A DNA stretch of 22,586 nucleotides from IMG/VR virus record IMGVR_UViG_3300006753_000084, positions 1-22,586 of that record; one strand, 5' to 3'. The notes under the pieces were generated by a model. It did not search any database, was not told the origin of the DNA, and was given only the letters and a program-made list of their open reading frames with translations. Shown one piece after another: positions 12,152-21,000 of this stretch. Each line of letters starts with the position of its first letter. The stretch's first letter is position 1. Origin of the DNA: a virus. Made by a program: the position numbers and the translations under genes.

Positions 12152-14932
12152 ATGACCAAAACCATTCAATCGAGTATGTCTGGCGGGGAAGTGTCCCCCG
12201 CCATTGGTGCTCGCGTCGACATCGCGAAGTACAAGTCTAGCCTTGAGACGTGTGAAAACGCATTCGTTCAGGTTCATGGCGGCGTCTCTAATCGCCCCGG
12301 ACTTGAGTACATCGCAGAGTGCGTCAGCGGGACGTTGGCGACACGGCTGATCCCGTTCGAGTTCAACACCGAGCAGACATACATCCTTGAGTTTGGAAAC
12401 CTGTACATGCGCGTCGTCAAGGATGGCGAGCAGGTTCTGACCGGGACTGCTAAAACCATAACAGGTGTAACCGCTGCCGACCCCGGCGTCGTCACTGCAG
12501 CCAGCCACGGGTTCAGCGACGGCGACGACGTTTACATAACCGGTGTGCTCGGCATGACCGAGCTGAACGGGCGAACCCTGCGCGTCGCGAACAAGGCGAC
12601 AAACACGTTCGAGCTGAACGACTACGATGGGAACAACATCGACACGTCCAGCTCCACCGCCTACAGCAGCGCGGGCACCGCCGAGGCGGTCTACGAGGTC
12701 GTCACGCCATACACCACTGCGCAGGTCTTCGACATCAAGTTCACCCAGTCGGCTGACGTGCTGACGATTACGCACCCCTCCCATGAGCCGGCGGAGCTGA
12801 CGCGGACAGGCGACGCCGCCTTCACGCTGACCGACATCACGTTCACCCCGGAGCAGACGTTCCCGACCGGCGTGACCGTCGGCGCGAATACCACAGGTTC
12901 CGTGACTGAGCGATATGTCGTCACTGCCGTGAACGAGGACGATGCCGAGGAAAGCCTGATAGGCATCGCCGCCGGCACCTCCATCACCGCTATCACGTCG
13001 GCCACGCCGCCGGTCGTGACGGCAGCGTCGCACGGCCTGACCAACCTCGACGAGATCGAGATACAGGGCGTCACCGGCATGACCGAGGTCAACAACCTAC
13101 GCTTCAAAGTCGCAAGCAAGACCACGAACACCTTCGAACTGCAGAGTTTGAGCCGGGTCGATATCGTCGGCGCAAGTTACACCGCCTATAGTGCCAATGG
13201 CACCGTCTACCCATGCTACGACAAGATCACGAACGGCGCGGCGACCAAAGACAATACCATCACATGGACCGCCGCCACCGGGGCGATCAGCTACAACATC
13301 TACCGTGAGAAGGACGGTATCTTTGGCTTTGTCGGGCGCAGCGAGATCGACAGCTTCACCGACAATAACATCGACGCTGACCTCGAAGACACGCCGCCCA
13401 AGTTCCGCAACCCGTTCACCGGCACCGATAACTTCCCGTCGGTCGTCAGTTATTTCCAACAGCGCAGGGTGTTTGCCAACAGCAACAATTACAAACAGCG
13501 GATATGGCTGACGCAAACCGCGAACCACAACAACCTCGGCGTCTCCTCTCCGACCAAGGACGACGACGCCATCACCGTGACCATCGCCAGCCTGCAGGTC
13601 AACGAGATCAGGCACGTTGTGCAGCTCCGCGAGCTGATCGTGTTGACGTCCGGCGGTGAGTGGCTCGCCCAAGGTGTCGACGGTGTCGTGACGCCGACCA
13701 CCTTCCAGATCGAGCCGCAGACGTACTATGGCGTCGAGCAGCTCCCCCCGATCACGGCAGGCGATGTCGTCATCTACATGCAGCCGGGTTGGACCGTCCG
13801 AGATTTGGGCTACAAGTTCGAGACCGACAGTTACAACGGCAACGACATCTCGATCCTCGCCCGGCACATGTTCGACGACTACACCTTCGCGGACTGGGCC
13901 TACGCGCAAGCTCCGCACTCGATCATCTGGGCCGTGCGCAGCGACGGTGTCGCCCTATCCTTGACGTATGTCAGAGAGCAGGAAATCTTCGCGTGGAGCC
14001 GTCATGTAACCGACGGCGATTTCAAGAGTGTCGCCTCTGTGCGGGAGGACGACGATGACTTCATGTACGCCATCGTCCAGCGCAAGATCGGCACGCGCAC
14101 CCGTCAGTACATCGAGCGGCTACACGATCACGACTTCACCAATGTCCAAGACGCGTTCTTCGTCGATAGCGGTCTATCTCTCGATGTTCCGATCACGATC
14201 ACCGGCTACACTCAGGCCAACCCCGTCGTCATAACGGCGGCCGCCCACGGCCTCAGCAACGCCGATACCATCGACATCAATGGTATCTACGCCGTGGACA
14301 CCGGGGTTGATCAGGGCCGGTCTCCGTCGACCGAGGTCGATGGCATCGGCTACACCGTCGCAAACAAAACTACGAACACCTTCGAGCTGCAGCTCAACGG
14401 CGTGGACGTGGACGGCAGTTCCTTCATGGCATACGACAGCGGGGGCGTCGTTCGTAAGGCGGTGACCTCGGTCGGCGGCCTCTGGCATCTGGAAGGGAAG
14501 TCGGTCGTCGGTCTGGCCAACGGGTACGTCACCGGGGCGCTGACCGTCACCAACGGAACAGTGACGCTGCCCAACGCAGCCAGCCGCGTTCACATCGGTC
14601 TCAATTACACCGCGACCATCAAGACGCTGCGACCGGACAACGCCAACCCGATCGACACCGTGCAGGCCAGAAACAAGAAGCCGACCCGGCTGACTTTGCG
14701 CCTTGAGGACACCATGGGGCTGCACCATGGGCCTGACCTGACGCACCTCAGAGCGGCTAAATTCGGGCTTCCTCTCTTGTACGGGCAGGAGCTGTCCATG
14801 GTCACCGGCGATAAGAACGTCACCCTGTCTCCGAGCTGGAACAAGAACGGCCAGATCGTCATCCAGCAACAAGACCCGCTGCCGATGACACTGCTCAGCA
14901 TCATCTCCGACGTTCTGGTTGGGGGCAACTGA
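12152..14932 (+). CDS. Tail nozzle/stem protein with FCCH-like repeats
   Basis: A 926-residue tail protein that should form the tube below the adaptor. The N terminus is diagnostic of the podovirus family: SSMSGGEVSPAIGARVDIAKY (near 7-27), then VHGGVSNRPG (41-50). The body is beta-rich. Three homologous modules resembling the FCCH domain named in E1 ubiquitin-activating enzymes lie at about 103-181, 278-355 and 682-770, each with VVTAASHG-like and ANKTTNTFEL-like motifs. A fibronectin-III-like fold seems split around the second module (RYVVTAV near 254 and ITWTAATGAISYNIYREKDG at 370-389). The core resumes from about 430 with RRVFANSNNYKQRIW and ends ...LVGGN. The stop overlaps the next gene (TGATG). 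Large size versus T7 gp12 (about 790) is explained by the inserts. Confidence 0.88.
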   Translation: MTKTIQSSMSGGEVSPAIGARVDIAKYKSSLETCENAFVQVHGGVSNRPGLEYIAECVSGTLATRLIPFEFNTEQTYILEFGNLYMRVVKDGEQVLTGTAKTITGVTAADPGVVTAASHGFSDGDDVYITGVLGMTELNGRTLRVANKATNTFELNDYDGNNIDTSSSTAYSSAGTAEAVYEVVTPYTTAQVFDIKFTQSADVLTITHPSHEPAELTRTGDAAFTLTDITFTPEQTFPTGVTVGANTTGSVTERYVVTAVNEDDAEESLIGIAAGTSITAITSATPPVVTAASHGLTNLDEIEIQGVTGMTEVNNLRFKVASKTTNTFELQSLSRVDIVGASYTAYSANGTVYPCYDKITNGAATKDNTITWTAATGAISYNIYREKDGIFGFVGRSEIDSFTDNNIDADLEDTPPKFRNPFTGTDNFPSVVSYFQQRRVFANSNNYKQRIWLTQTANHNNLGVSSPTKDDDAITVTIASLQVNEIRHVVQLRELIVLTSGGEWLAQGVDGVVTPTTFQIEPQTYYGVEQLPPITAGDVVIYMQPGWTVRDLGYKFETDSYNGNDISILARHMFDDYTFADWAYAQAPHSIIWAVRSDGVALSLTYVREQEIFAWSRHVTDGDFKSVASVREDDDDFMYAIVQRKIGTRTRQYIERLHDHDFTNVQDAFFVDSGLSLDVPITITGYTQANPVVITAAAHGLSNADTIDINGIYAVDTGVDQGRSPSTEVDGIGYTVANKTTNTFELQLNGVDVDGSSFMAYDSGGVVRKAVTSVGGLWHLEGKSVVGLANGYVTGALTVTNGTVTLPNAASRVHIGLNYTATIKTLRPDNANPIDTVQARNKKPTRLTLRLEDTMGLHHGPDLTHLRAAKFGLPLLYGQELSMVTGDKNVTLSPSWNKNGQIVIQQQDPLPMTLLSIISDVLVGGN
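12458..12694 (+). repeat. FCCH-like module 1 in nozzle gene
   Basis: Residues 103-181 of the nozzle protein, starting ITGVTAADPGVVTAASHG and including LRVANKATNTFEL. It aligns by eye with modules 2 and 3 in the same protein. Confidence 0.7.
12983..13216 (+). repeat. FCCH-like module 2 in nozzle gene
   Basis: Residues 278-355, with PPVVTAASHGLTNLDEIEI and FKVASKTTNTFELQ. It appears to sit within a loop of a fibronectin-III-like domain whose strands lie on both sides. Confidence 0.7.
14195..14461 (+). repeat. FCCH-like module 3 in nozzle gene
   Basis: Residues 682-770, with NPVVITAAAHGLSNADTIDI and YTVANKTTNTFELQ. An extra segment of about 12-15 residues (near 713-727) distinguishes it from modules 1 and 2. 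Confidence 0.7.
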
Positions 14933-15378
14933 TGGTTAGAGACCTGCATATAGCCGACACCCCCCGCCTTCTTGAGATCGCGGAGCTGATGCACGGCGAG
15001 AGCGTGTACAAGGCGTATCCGCTGAACCTGCACAGGACGAAGTTTATCCTCGAAGACCTGATCCATAACGAGGGCGTCTACTCAGTAGGCGTCACCGTCG
15101 GAGGGGAGCTGGTCGGGGTGTTTCTCGGCGAGGTCTCCACCGATCTGTGGGCGGACGTGCAGGTAGCGCGGGATATAGTCCTGTATTTGGTTCCAGAGCA
15201 CCGAGGCGGCGGGCATGGCGTCCGTCTGTTAAAAGGCTTTAAGAAGTGGGCCGAACCGATCTCGAACGTCGTGGTTATTTCGGTCTTCGCCGGCATCGAC
15301 AATGAGAAGATGGCGGCCCTGCTGGGCAGGATGGGCTATAGCGACGCAGGGTCGCTGCATATACGGAGGGCTGCATAA
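14932..15378 (+). CDS. GNAT-type acetyltransferase-like protein
   Basis: A 148-residue protein with the GNAT fold pattern: an N-terminal helix, a central strand pair around GVYSVGVTVGGELVGVFLGE (48-67), strand DIVLYLVPEH (81-90), and the acetyl-CoA pyrophosphate-binding loop RGGGHG (91-96), which fits R-x-x-G-x-G/A exactly. GIDNEKMAALLGRMGY (121-136) matches the usual C-terminal helix (N-x-x-M-x-x-L...GF/Y). Substrate unknown. It starts on the nozzle stop (TGATG) and ends on the next start (TAATG), so it is translated with virion genes. GNAT genes at this site are known in other podoviruses; a modification of host or virion protein is inferred. Confidence 0.8.
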   Translation: MVRDLHIADTPRLLEIAELMHGESVYKAYPLNLHRTKFILEDLIHNEGVYSVGVTVGGELVGVFLGEVSTDLWADVQVARDIVLYLVPEHRGGGHGVRLLKGFKKWAEPISNVVVISVFAGIDNEKMAALLGRMGYSDAGSLHIRRAA

Positions 15379-15911
15379 TGTGTACCGGTATCGGTATCTC
15401 GATTGCGGCCTCCGCCGCCAGCGGGCTGATGGCGGCGGTGTCCGCAATGCAGCAGTCGCAGGCGCGGCAGGCTCAGGCCAACTACCAAGCGGCGGTCGCC
15501 CGCAATAATGCCATTACAGCGCGGCAGACGGCTGACGCGATCGTCGCGCGGGGTAAGATCGCCGAGCAGGATCATCGCCGGAAGATCAAGCAAGCCAAGG
15601 GCACGGCTAAGGTGTTCCAAGCCGCCAACGGTTTCCTCGTCGATGACAGTACGGACAGCACCAACGTGCAGCTCGTCGCTGACATCGCGGAGCTGGGCGA
15701 GCTGGACATTCTACGAATACGAGATAACGTGGCGCTGGAGGAGCGCCGGTCGTTGATCCAAGGTGTAAACTTCCAAGCGCAGGCTGGCCTGTTCGACGCG
15801 AAGGCGGGCGACGAGAACCCCTTACTCGCCGGAGCTGGCTCGCTGCTATCGGGTGCGGCGTCCACCTTCACCACGGCCAAGACGCTCGGCTTCAAGTTCA
15901 GCACCGAATAA
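15378..15911 (+). CDS. Internal virion protein (gp14-like)
   Basis: A 177-residue Ala/Gln-rich helical protein. It starts with a hydrophobic Gly/Ala/Ser segment (IGISIAASAASGLMAAVSAM, 5-24) that could enter a membrane, followed by a long helix (QQSQARQAQANYQAAVARNN) and a FQAANGFLVDDSTD motif common in small podovirus internal core proteins. These leave the particle first and are thought to form a pore in the outer membrane. The start overlaps the GNAT stop (TAATG), and two further internal proteins follow. Confidence 0.8.
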   Translation: MCTGIGISIAASAASGLMAAVSAMQQSQARQAQANYQAAVARNNAITARQTADAIVARGKIAEQDHRRKIKQAKGTAKVFQAANGFLVDDSTDSTNVQLVADIAELGELDILRIRDNVALEERRSLIQGVNFQAQAGLFDAKAGDENPLLAGAGSLLSGAASTFTTAKTLGFKFSTE

Positions 15912-15921
15912 AGGACATGCC

Positions 15922-18048
15922 ATGCCAAGAGTGCCGACGACAGCAGAACAGAGTGGGCGTAACCAGATAGGGGGCGTCGGCGTCGCCACAAATGTGTCCA
16001 CGCCATTCCAGAACCTGCAGGCACCGCTCCTCGATGGATCAGCGCGGACGCTCGGCCAGCTGGCCAAGTCCGTCCAGCAGGTAAGCACCGCCGTCGCCGA
16101 CTTCCAACTGGCAGAAAGTAAGCGCGACCTCACAAGGTTTGACGCCGCCGCCACTGTTCTGCGCAGCCGGTATGAGGAGCAGGTAAAAGAGGCCAAGGGG
16201 CAAGCTCGCCTCGACCTCATACGAGGGGGCGCTCCGATCGACGCAGCCGACGAGGCACTACCGCTGCAGGATCAATACACCGCCGACCTCGAACGGTTGC
16301 GCCAGCAATTCGCGGGCAGGTTCTCAGCTGATGATGAACTGGCCGTCGATATGTTTTCTCTGAAGTCCCGGCAGCAGTTCCAAGTGTTTCAGAACTCACA
16401 GGGGAACACGGCGCAGGATGTAGTCGACGCGCAGATGATGGACGCGAAGATCGCCACGGCGTCCAAGATGGCTGTCGACAGCCTGCAATACATCTGGGAG
16501 CTTGGGGGTGAGAGTGTTAAGCGGCGGAACGCGGCGTACAACTCCGCCGACGCTGCAGTTTTGGACGGTGACATCGGACAAGCAGTCAAGCGGGGCCTCG
16601 ACCCTAATTCGAGCGACCCACAGATTAAGGCTATCGTCGAAGGCTTGGTTCAAAAACAGCGGGGCGTTGTCACAGCCGCGATGGTCGACAGCCTTCTTGC
16701 GGAGGGGAAAGAGCGGAAGGCTTCCGATCTGATCGCGTTCGAGACCGGGCCAGACGGCCACATAACGGACCCTGCCGTCATCAGCCAGCTGACCGCCAAG
16801 CTGCTGCCGTATCGTGAGGATATGCAGGCGCAGAAAAACTACGCCGCGTTGGTAAAAGCCACGCCGCCGGGGCCGTCTGGTACGCCGTCTCTCGCCAGCA
16901 TGGCAAGGGCAATTGCCGCCGAGCCAGATCGCCGCAAGCGCGCCGGCCTGGAGAGCCAGCACGCTAAGTACAAGGCAGTCATCTCCGCTGAGCGGAACGA
17001 GAAGATCGCCGTCGAGACGCAATTGGCGCTGCAGGCGGTCGCTGCGCAGCAGCGTATAACGCCGCAAATGATACCGACGATCTGGCTGGACAACCCCATC
17101 TTTGCCAAGATGCTCACCGAGGGCGGGGGGTTCGCTAATCCACAGACGAGCGTCGACGCCGCCAGCCAAGCCAACTGGGAGGCACCCGGCAGCGGGGGAG
17201 GCAGGACGTTCAATCGCAGTGTCGATATCATGATGACCAACCTGCAGCAGTCCAACCCATCGGAGTGGCTGGCCGTCGTTGAAAAGGGAAGCTTGAAGGG
17301 CTTGATCAACTTGGCGCAGGACACCGGCTACAGAAGGCAGGTCGCGGCGACCCGCATGAAGGTTGACAATGTGCGGTCTGAACAGCGGGTCAATCTGAAC
17401 CAGATATTGACCGACATAGGGGTTACGCAGAAGCTCGCTCGAACGCAGACCATAACCACATTCGGCGCTACTCTGTCCGCTGCTGTGAACAGCGTCAGGA
17501 CACCCGCTCTCAATGCCGGCACCAAGCCCGCCTACAACGACATAAAAGCAGCTGTTGCCCGCGAACTTATAAAAGTGCGCACCGATGTGGGGATTTTCGC
17601 CGACACCTATAATCATGCAGCCTCGACCGAGGTCGCCGCGCTGGGTGGCGATCCTTTCGACATGCGCCTAGACGACACGATGGAGAACGCCGAGTATATT
17701 GCCTCCGCCCTTGGCGTCGACACGCCAGTGGCCGCGCAGGCCATGGCTTCCGTAATAGCGGAGGATCGCACGCTCAAGGGCATCGCAAAGCATTTGAATA
17801 AGGCGCTGCCGGCTGACCCCGCGTCCGAGGTGATCCAATTTGATAACACTCTCCACACGCTGGCCGTCGAGCAGGGCCTGCCTTCTGGCTTCATCGAGTT
17901 CCTTCTGCACAGCGGCAAGAAGTCGGATGGCAGTCGGTACAAGCGGACGCCTGCCGACCTCATTAGCGTTATGCAAGGCTGGGAGAAGCGGCTCCCAAAA
18001 GGCCTTACCAAGGATGCGGTGATGCAGATATGGATGAGGTCGAGGTAG
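15922..18048 (+). CDS. Internal virion/ejection protein (gp15-like)
   Basis: A 708-residue soluble, almost wholly helical protein, as expected for the second inner-core protein of podoviruses that forms part of the DNA-ejection channel. The N terminus (MPRVPTTAEQSGRNQIGGVGV) is like other internal proteins of these phages. The residues after it, LGQLAKSVQQVSTAVADFQLAESKR, form a predicted coiled coil. No enzymatic motif was noted. ATG 15922 has AAGGAC five bases upstream. The frame runs further upstream to 15853, but that part overlaps the previous gene and is probably not translated. The stop is directly followed by the next ATG with no gap. Confidence 0.8.
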   Translation: MPRVPTTAEQSGRNQIGGVGVATNVSTPFQNLQAPLLDGSARTLGQLAKSVQQVSTAVADFQLAESKRDLTRFDAAATVLRSRYEEQVKEAKGQARLDLIRGGAPIDAADEALPLQDQYTADLERLRQQFAGRFSADDELAVDMFSLKSRQQFQVFQNSQGNTAQDVVDAQMMDAKIATASKMAVDSLQYIWELGGESVKRRNAAYNSADAAVLDGDIGQAVKRGLDPNSSDPQIKAIVEGLVQKQRGVVTAAMVDSLLAEGKERKASDLIAFETGPDGHITDPAVISQLTAKLLPYREDMQAQKNYAALVKATPPGPSGTPSLASMARAIAAEPDRRKRAGLESQHAKYKAVISAERNEKIAVETQLALQAVAAQQRITPQMIPTIWLDNPIFAKMLTEGGGFANPQTSVDAASQANWEAPGSGGGRTFNRSVDIMMTNLQQSNPSEWLAVVEKGSLKGLINLAQDTGYRRQVAATRMKVDNVRSEQRVNLNQILTDIGVTQKLARTQTITTFGATLSAAVNSVRTPALNAGTKPAYNDIKAAVARELIKVRTDVGIFADTYNHAASTEVAALGGDPFDMRLDDTMENAEYIASALGVDTPVAAQAMASVIAEDRTLKGIAKHLNKALPADPASEVIQFDNTLHTLAVEQGLPSGFIEFLLHSGKKSDGSRYKRTPADLISVMQGWEKRLPKGLTKDAVMQIWMRSR

Positions 18049-21000
18049 ATGGCCGACGGATTTGATTTTGGCACGGCCCCGGAGACGCCGGAAGCGTTGT
18101 CTGTAGCACCGGATACGGCATCCGACGCCGGGGTCTCTCAGTTCGACCCGCTGCTGCCGCCCGAGATATCCAAGCATCTCAAGAGTTTTGGTTCCGGGGT
18201 CGGCAACGACCTTGAAACCAAAACCCTTGAGATGGCTCCGGCAGCTACGGACGAGCTGCCCGACATCGAGACGGCTACGTTCGACTTCGACGCGCCCCCG
18301 CTGCCACCGATAGACCCAGTGGCGCAACTCAGAGCGAGCCAACAGCTCCAGACACCACAGTTTGACGCCGAGGGCGTACCCGTGCCCGGCAGTATCGCCG
18401 AGGAGCGGGGGCTAAAGCAGGCGGCGGAGAGCCGCGCGGTGATGCAGAACTTCGATCTGACTGCAGACATCGATGGCAATTTGCTGGCGCTCAGCAGGCA
18501 CGTCGCCGACACCGTTGGCGGCTTCACCATGGTCGAAGACGAGAACGGTAATCTGGTTAAGCGGTATCTCAGAATGACGCCTGAGATGGTGCAGACCATG
18601 CACCCGTCTCAGCTCAAGGTGATGCTGGAGCGTCAGGACGTCCAGCTCGCGTTGAAGGTCGACAGCGTTGTGCGTAAGCGGCTGGCTGAAGACGCCGAGA
18701 TGATGGCGATCTTCCGGGGGGAAATCCCTATCCTGCTGGCAGCCGAGGGGGCGATGGCCACCAGCCAGCGCCTCAAGGGACTAGGCCCCAAAGGGGAGCG
18801 GTCGCAGACGCCTTTCCAAGAGGTCACGGGCCTCGTCGTGGACGACACGATGGGCGTCATCGCGGGTATAGGCAACGCCATCAAGCGCGGCAATCTAATG
18901 CAGGGCGCGGCCAAAGACGTCGCCGACGCATTCACCTTCTTGGAGCTGGGCGAAACCGAAGACGCCGTCCAGCAGCTCATGGAGGCTGCTGCAGCCATGA
19001 AGACGGCGGGCGGGCTGAAGCGGTCCGATCTGGCGAACGAGATGCTCGATCTGATCAAGAAGCTGGACAAGCTGGAGTTCGGTGAGGGCCTCGCTGAGCT
19101 GACGGTGATGATCAAGGAGAACCCCGCCGAGGCCGCTGTTCTGATCAACGAGGTTATGGCAGAGCAAATTCAACCCCTGCTGCTGTCCGCCGCCGCGACT
19201 GCAGTTGGAACCCCAGTTGCCGGCGTCGCTGTCAACATGGCGACGACGTTCGCCCAAGAGCAGTTCGCTTTCTCCGACGAGGCGCTCAAGAACATCAAGG
19301 ACAAGCACGGCTACGATCTAAATACAGAGAAAGGTATCCGGGACTTTGTCGCCGACGAGGCGGCGAAGCAAGACTTTCTGGCGTTCGGCGTCAAGCGCGC
19401 CATCCCGATCACGGCTGCGCAGGCGGCCAGCTTCGGGCTGCTGCGTGTGCTGGCCCGCGCCAACGTCGCCCGCACCGTCAAGGTAGCGACGGCGCTGGCC
19501 GGCGAGGTCGCCACTGAAGGTTCCGCTGAATGGCTCGCGCAGATGTGGTCGAAAGGTCACTACCTGCTGAGCGATGTGGTTCTCGAAGCCATGGCGAGCG
19601 GTCACCCTGTCACCGTGGGCCTCGAAGCATATGTGTCCGGCGCGGCTGACCTCAACGACTTCCGGCAGGCGAAGGCGGTCAAGGTCTGGCTGGAGAGCGG
19701 CAAGGCCACGTCGGAAGAGATCAAAGGCATCCCGACCGAGAAGCTGTCGGCGGCGGCGGACGTGCTGGCCGATAAGCTTAGGGCGGAGGGCATCGAGCGC
19801 GTCTTCATACCCGCTGACCAGCTCGTAGGCTTCGATCAGGACGGCAGTGTCACCGAGACACTCGGCCTGACCAGCGAGGCCGTCAGGCAGGCAGCAGCGG
19901 CGGGGCAGGACGTCTCCATAGACGCCGCCACCTACATCCGTCACATCCTCGGCGCGGACGGCTTCGATGCACTGCAGCGCCATACCCGGTTCGACGAGGC
20001 CGGCATGACCGCCGCCGAGGCGGAAGCCTACGAAGCCGACGACGTTGGCGGCCAAATTCAAGAGCAGATGCGCCAGCTGGCACTGCAGCGGGTTGGGGTC
20101 GGCGTCCATATCGACGAGGCGTCGCTCACCCAGCTCAACGAGGACAGCGAAAGCATCCGGGGGCAGGTCAGGGACGCGCTGGAGGCGACCGGCGTCTACA
20201 CCGGTGCCAAGGCCGATCTATTCGCCCAGATCACCGCCCAGCGGTACGCGACGCGCGCTGTGCGCCATACTGAGGCCACAGGGCAGCCCGTGGACGCGAT
20301 GTCGCTGTTCTTGGCTGACAATCTACAGGTACAGGGTGACGCCGCTGTGCAGGCCGCTCAGGGCTTCGAGCAGTTTGACCAAGACAACGAAGGACGGGCA
20401 GAGGGGGACTTCTCTCCTGAGCACGTCGATCTCCTTGAGAGCCTAGAGGATGTATCTGTCGATGACGCCTTCTTCAACTTCGACGAGGATTTCGAGGACA
20501 AGGCTTTTTGGATCACGCCGGGGGGTAAGATAGTCGCTGCTGAACGCCCCGGTGTTCACGCGCATCTGGTTCGAGAGATCGCACCTGAGTTGGTCAGGGG
20601 TGCATCACAAGACCAGATAGCTGACAACTTTATGAACGACACAGGGGCCATCCGCTTTGTAGCACTGAATGATGACAGCGGTGCTCCGGCAGAGCTGTTC
20701 TTGAAGATGCACGATAAGAAGTTAACACAGGAGCAACGCCGCACCATAGGGAAGATGGTAAACCAAAGCGCGGATGGCGTGCAGGTTATAGCGGAACGGT
20801 TCGATGTGGACAACGGCACCGTGGTTTTGTCCGAGCAGTTGAGCGGCAGGGACGCTAAAGGTGCCCTACACGCAGGGAGACGAGGCGAAGGCGCAGTATT
20901 TAATCAAGACGCGGAGCACAGTCTGGCATCCGCCCAGCGGCTCTTGAAGGACGACATCGCCGCCCTTGGACTGACCGAGGAGCAGGCCGCCAAGATCAGC

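Noticed and set aside
15853-15921. N-terminal extension of the gp15-like protein
   Set aside because: It overlaps the previous gene; the extension is Pro/Arg/Ser-rich, and a Shine-Dalgarno site fits ATG 15922.
17608-17613. TATAAT-like match in the gp15-like gene
   Set aside because: Inside coding sequence with no extended -10 and no -35 noticed; no gene start nearby.
16396-17616. Long minus-strand open frame (406 codons), with similar ones at 9267-10382 and 20866-21903
   Set aside because: They lie opposite confidently assigned + strand genes, and their products lack any recognisable motif. In GC-rich coding DNA the antisense frames are commonly open. No minus-strand promoter or ribosome site was noticed.
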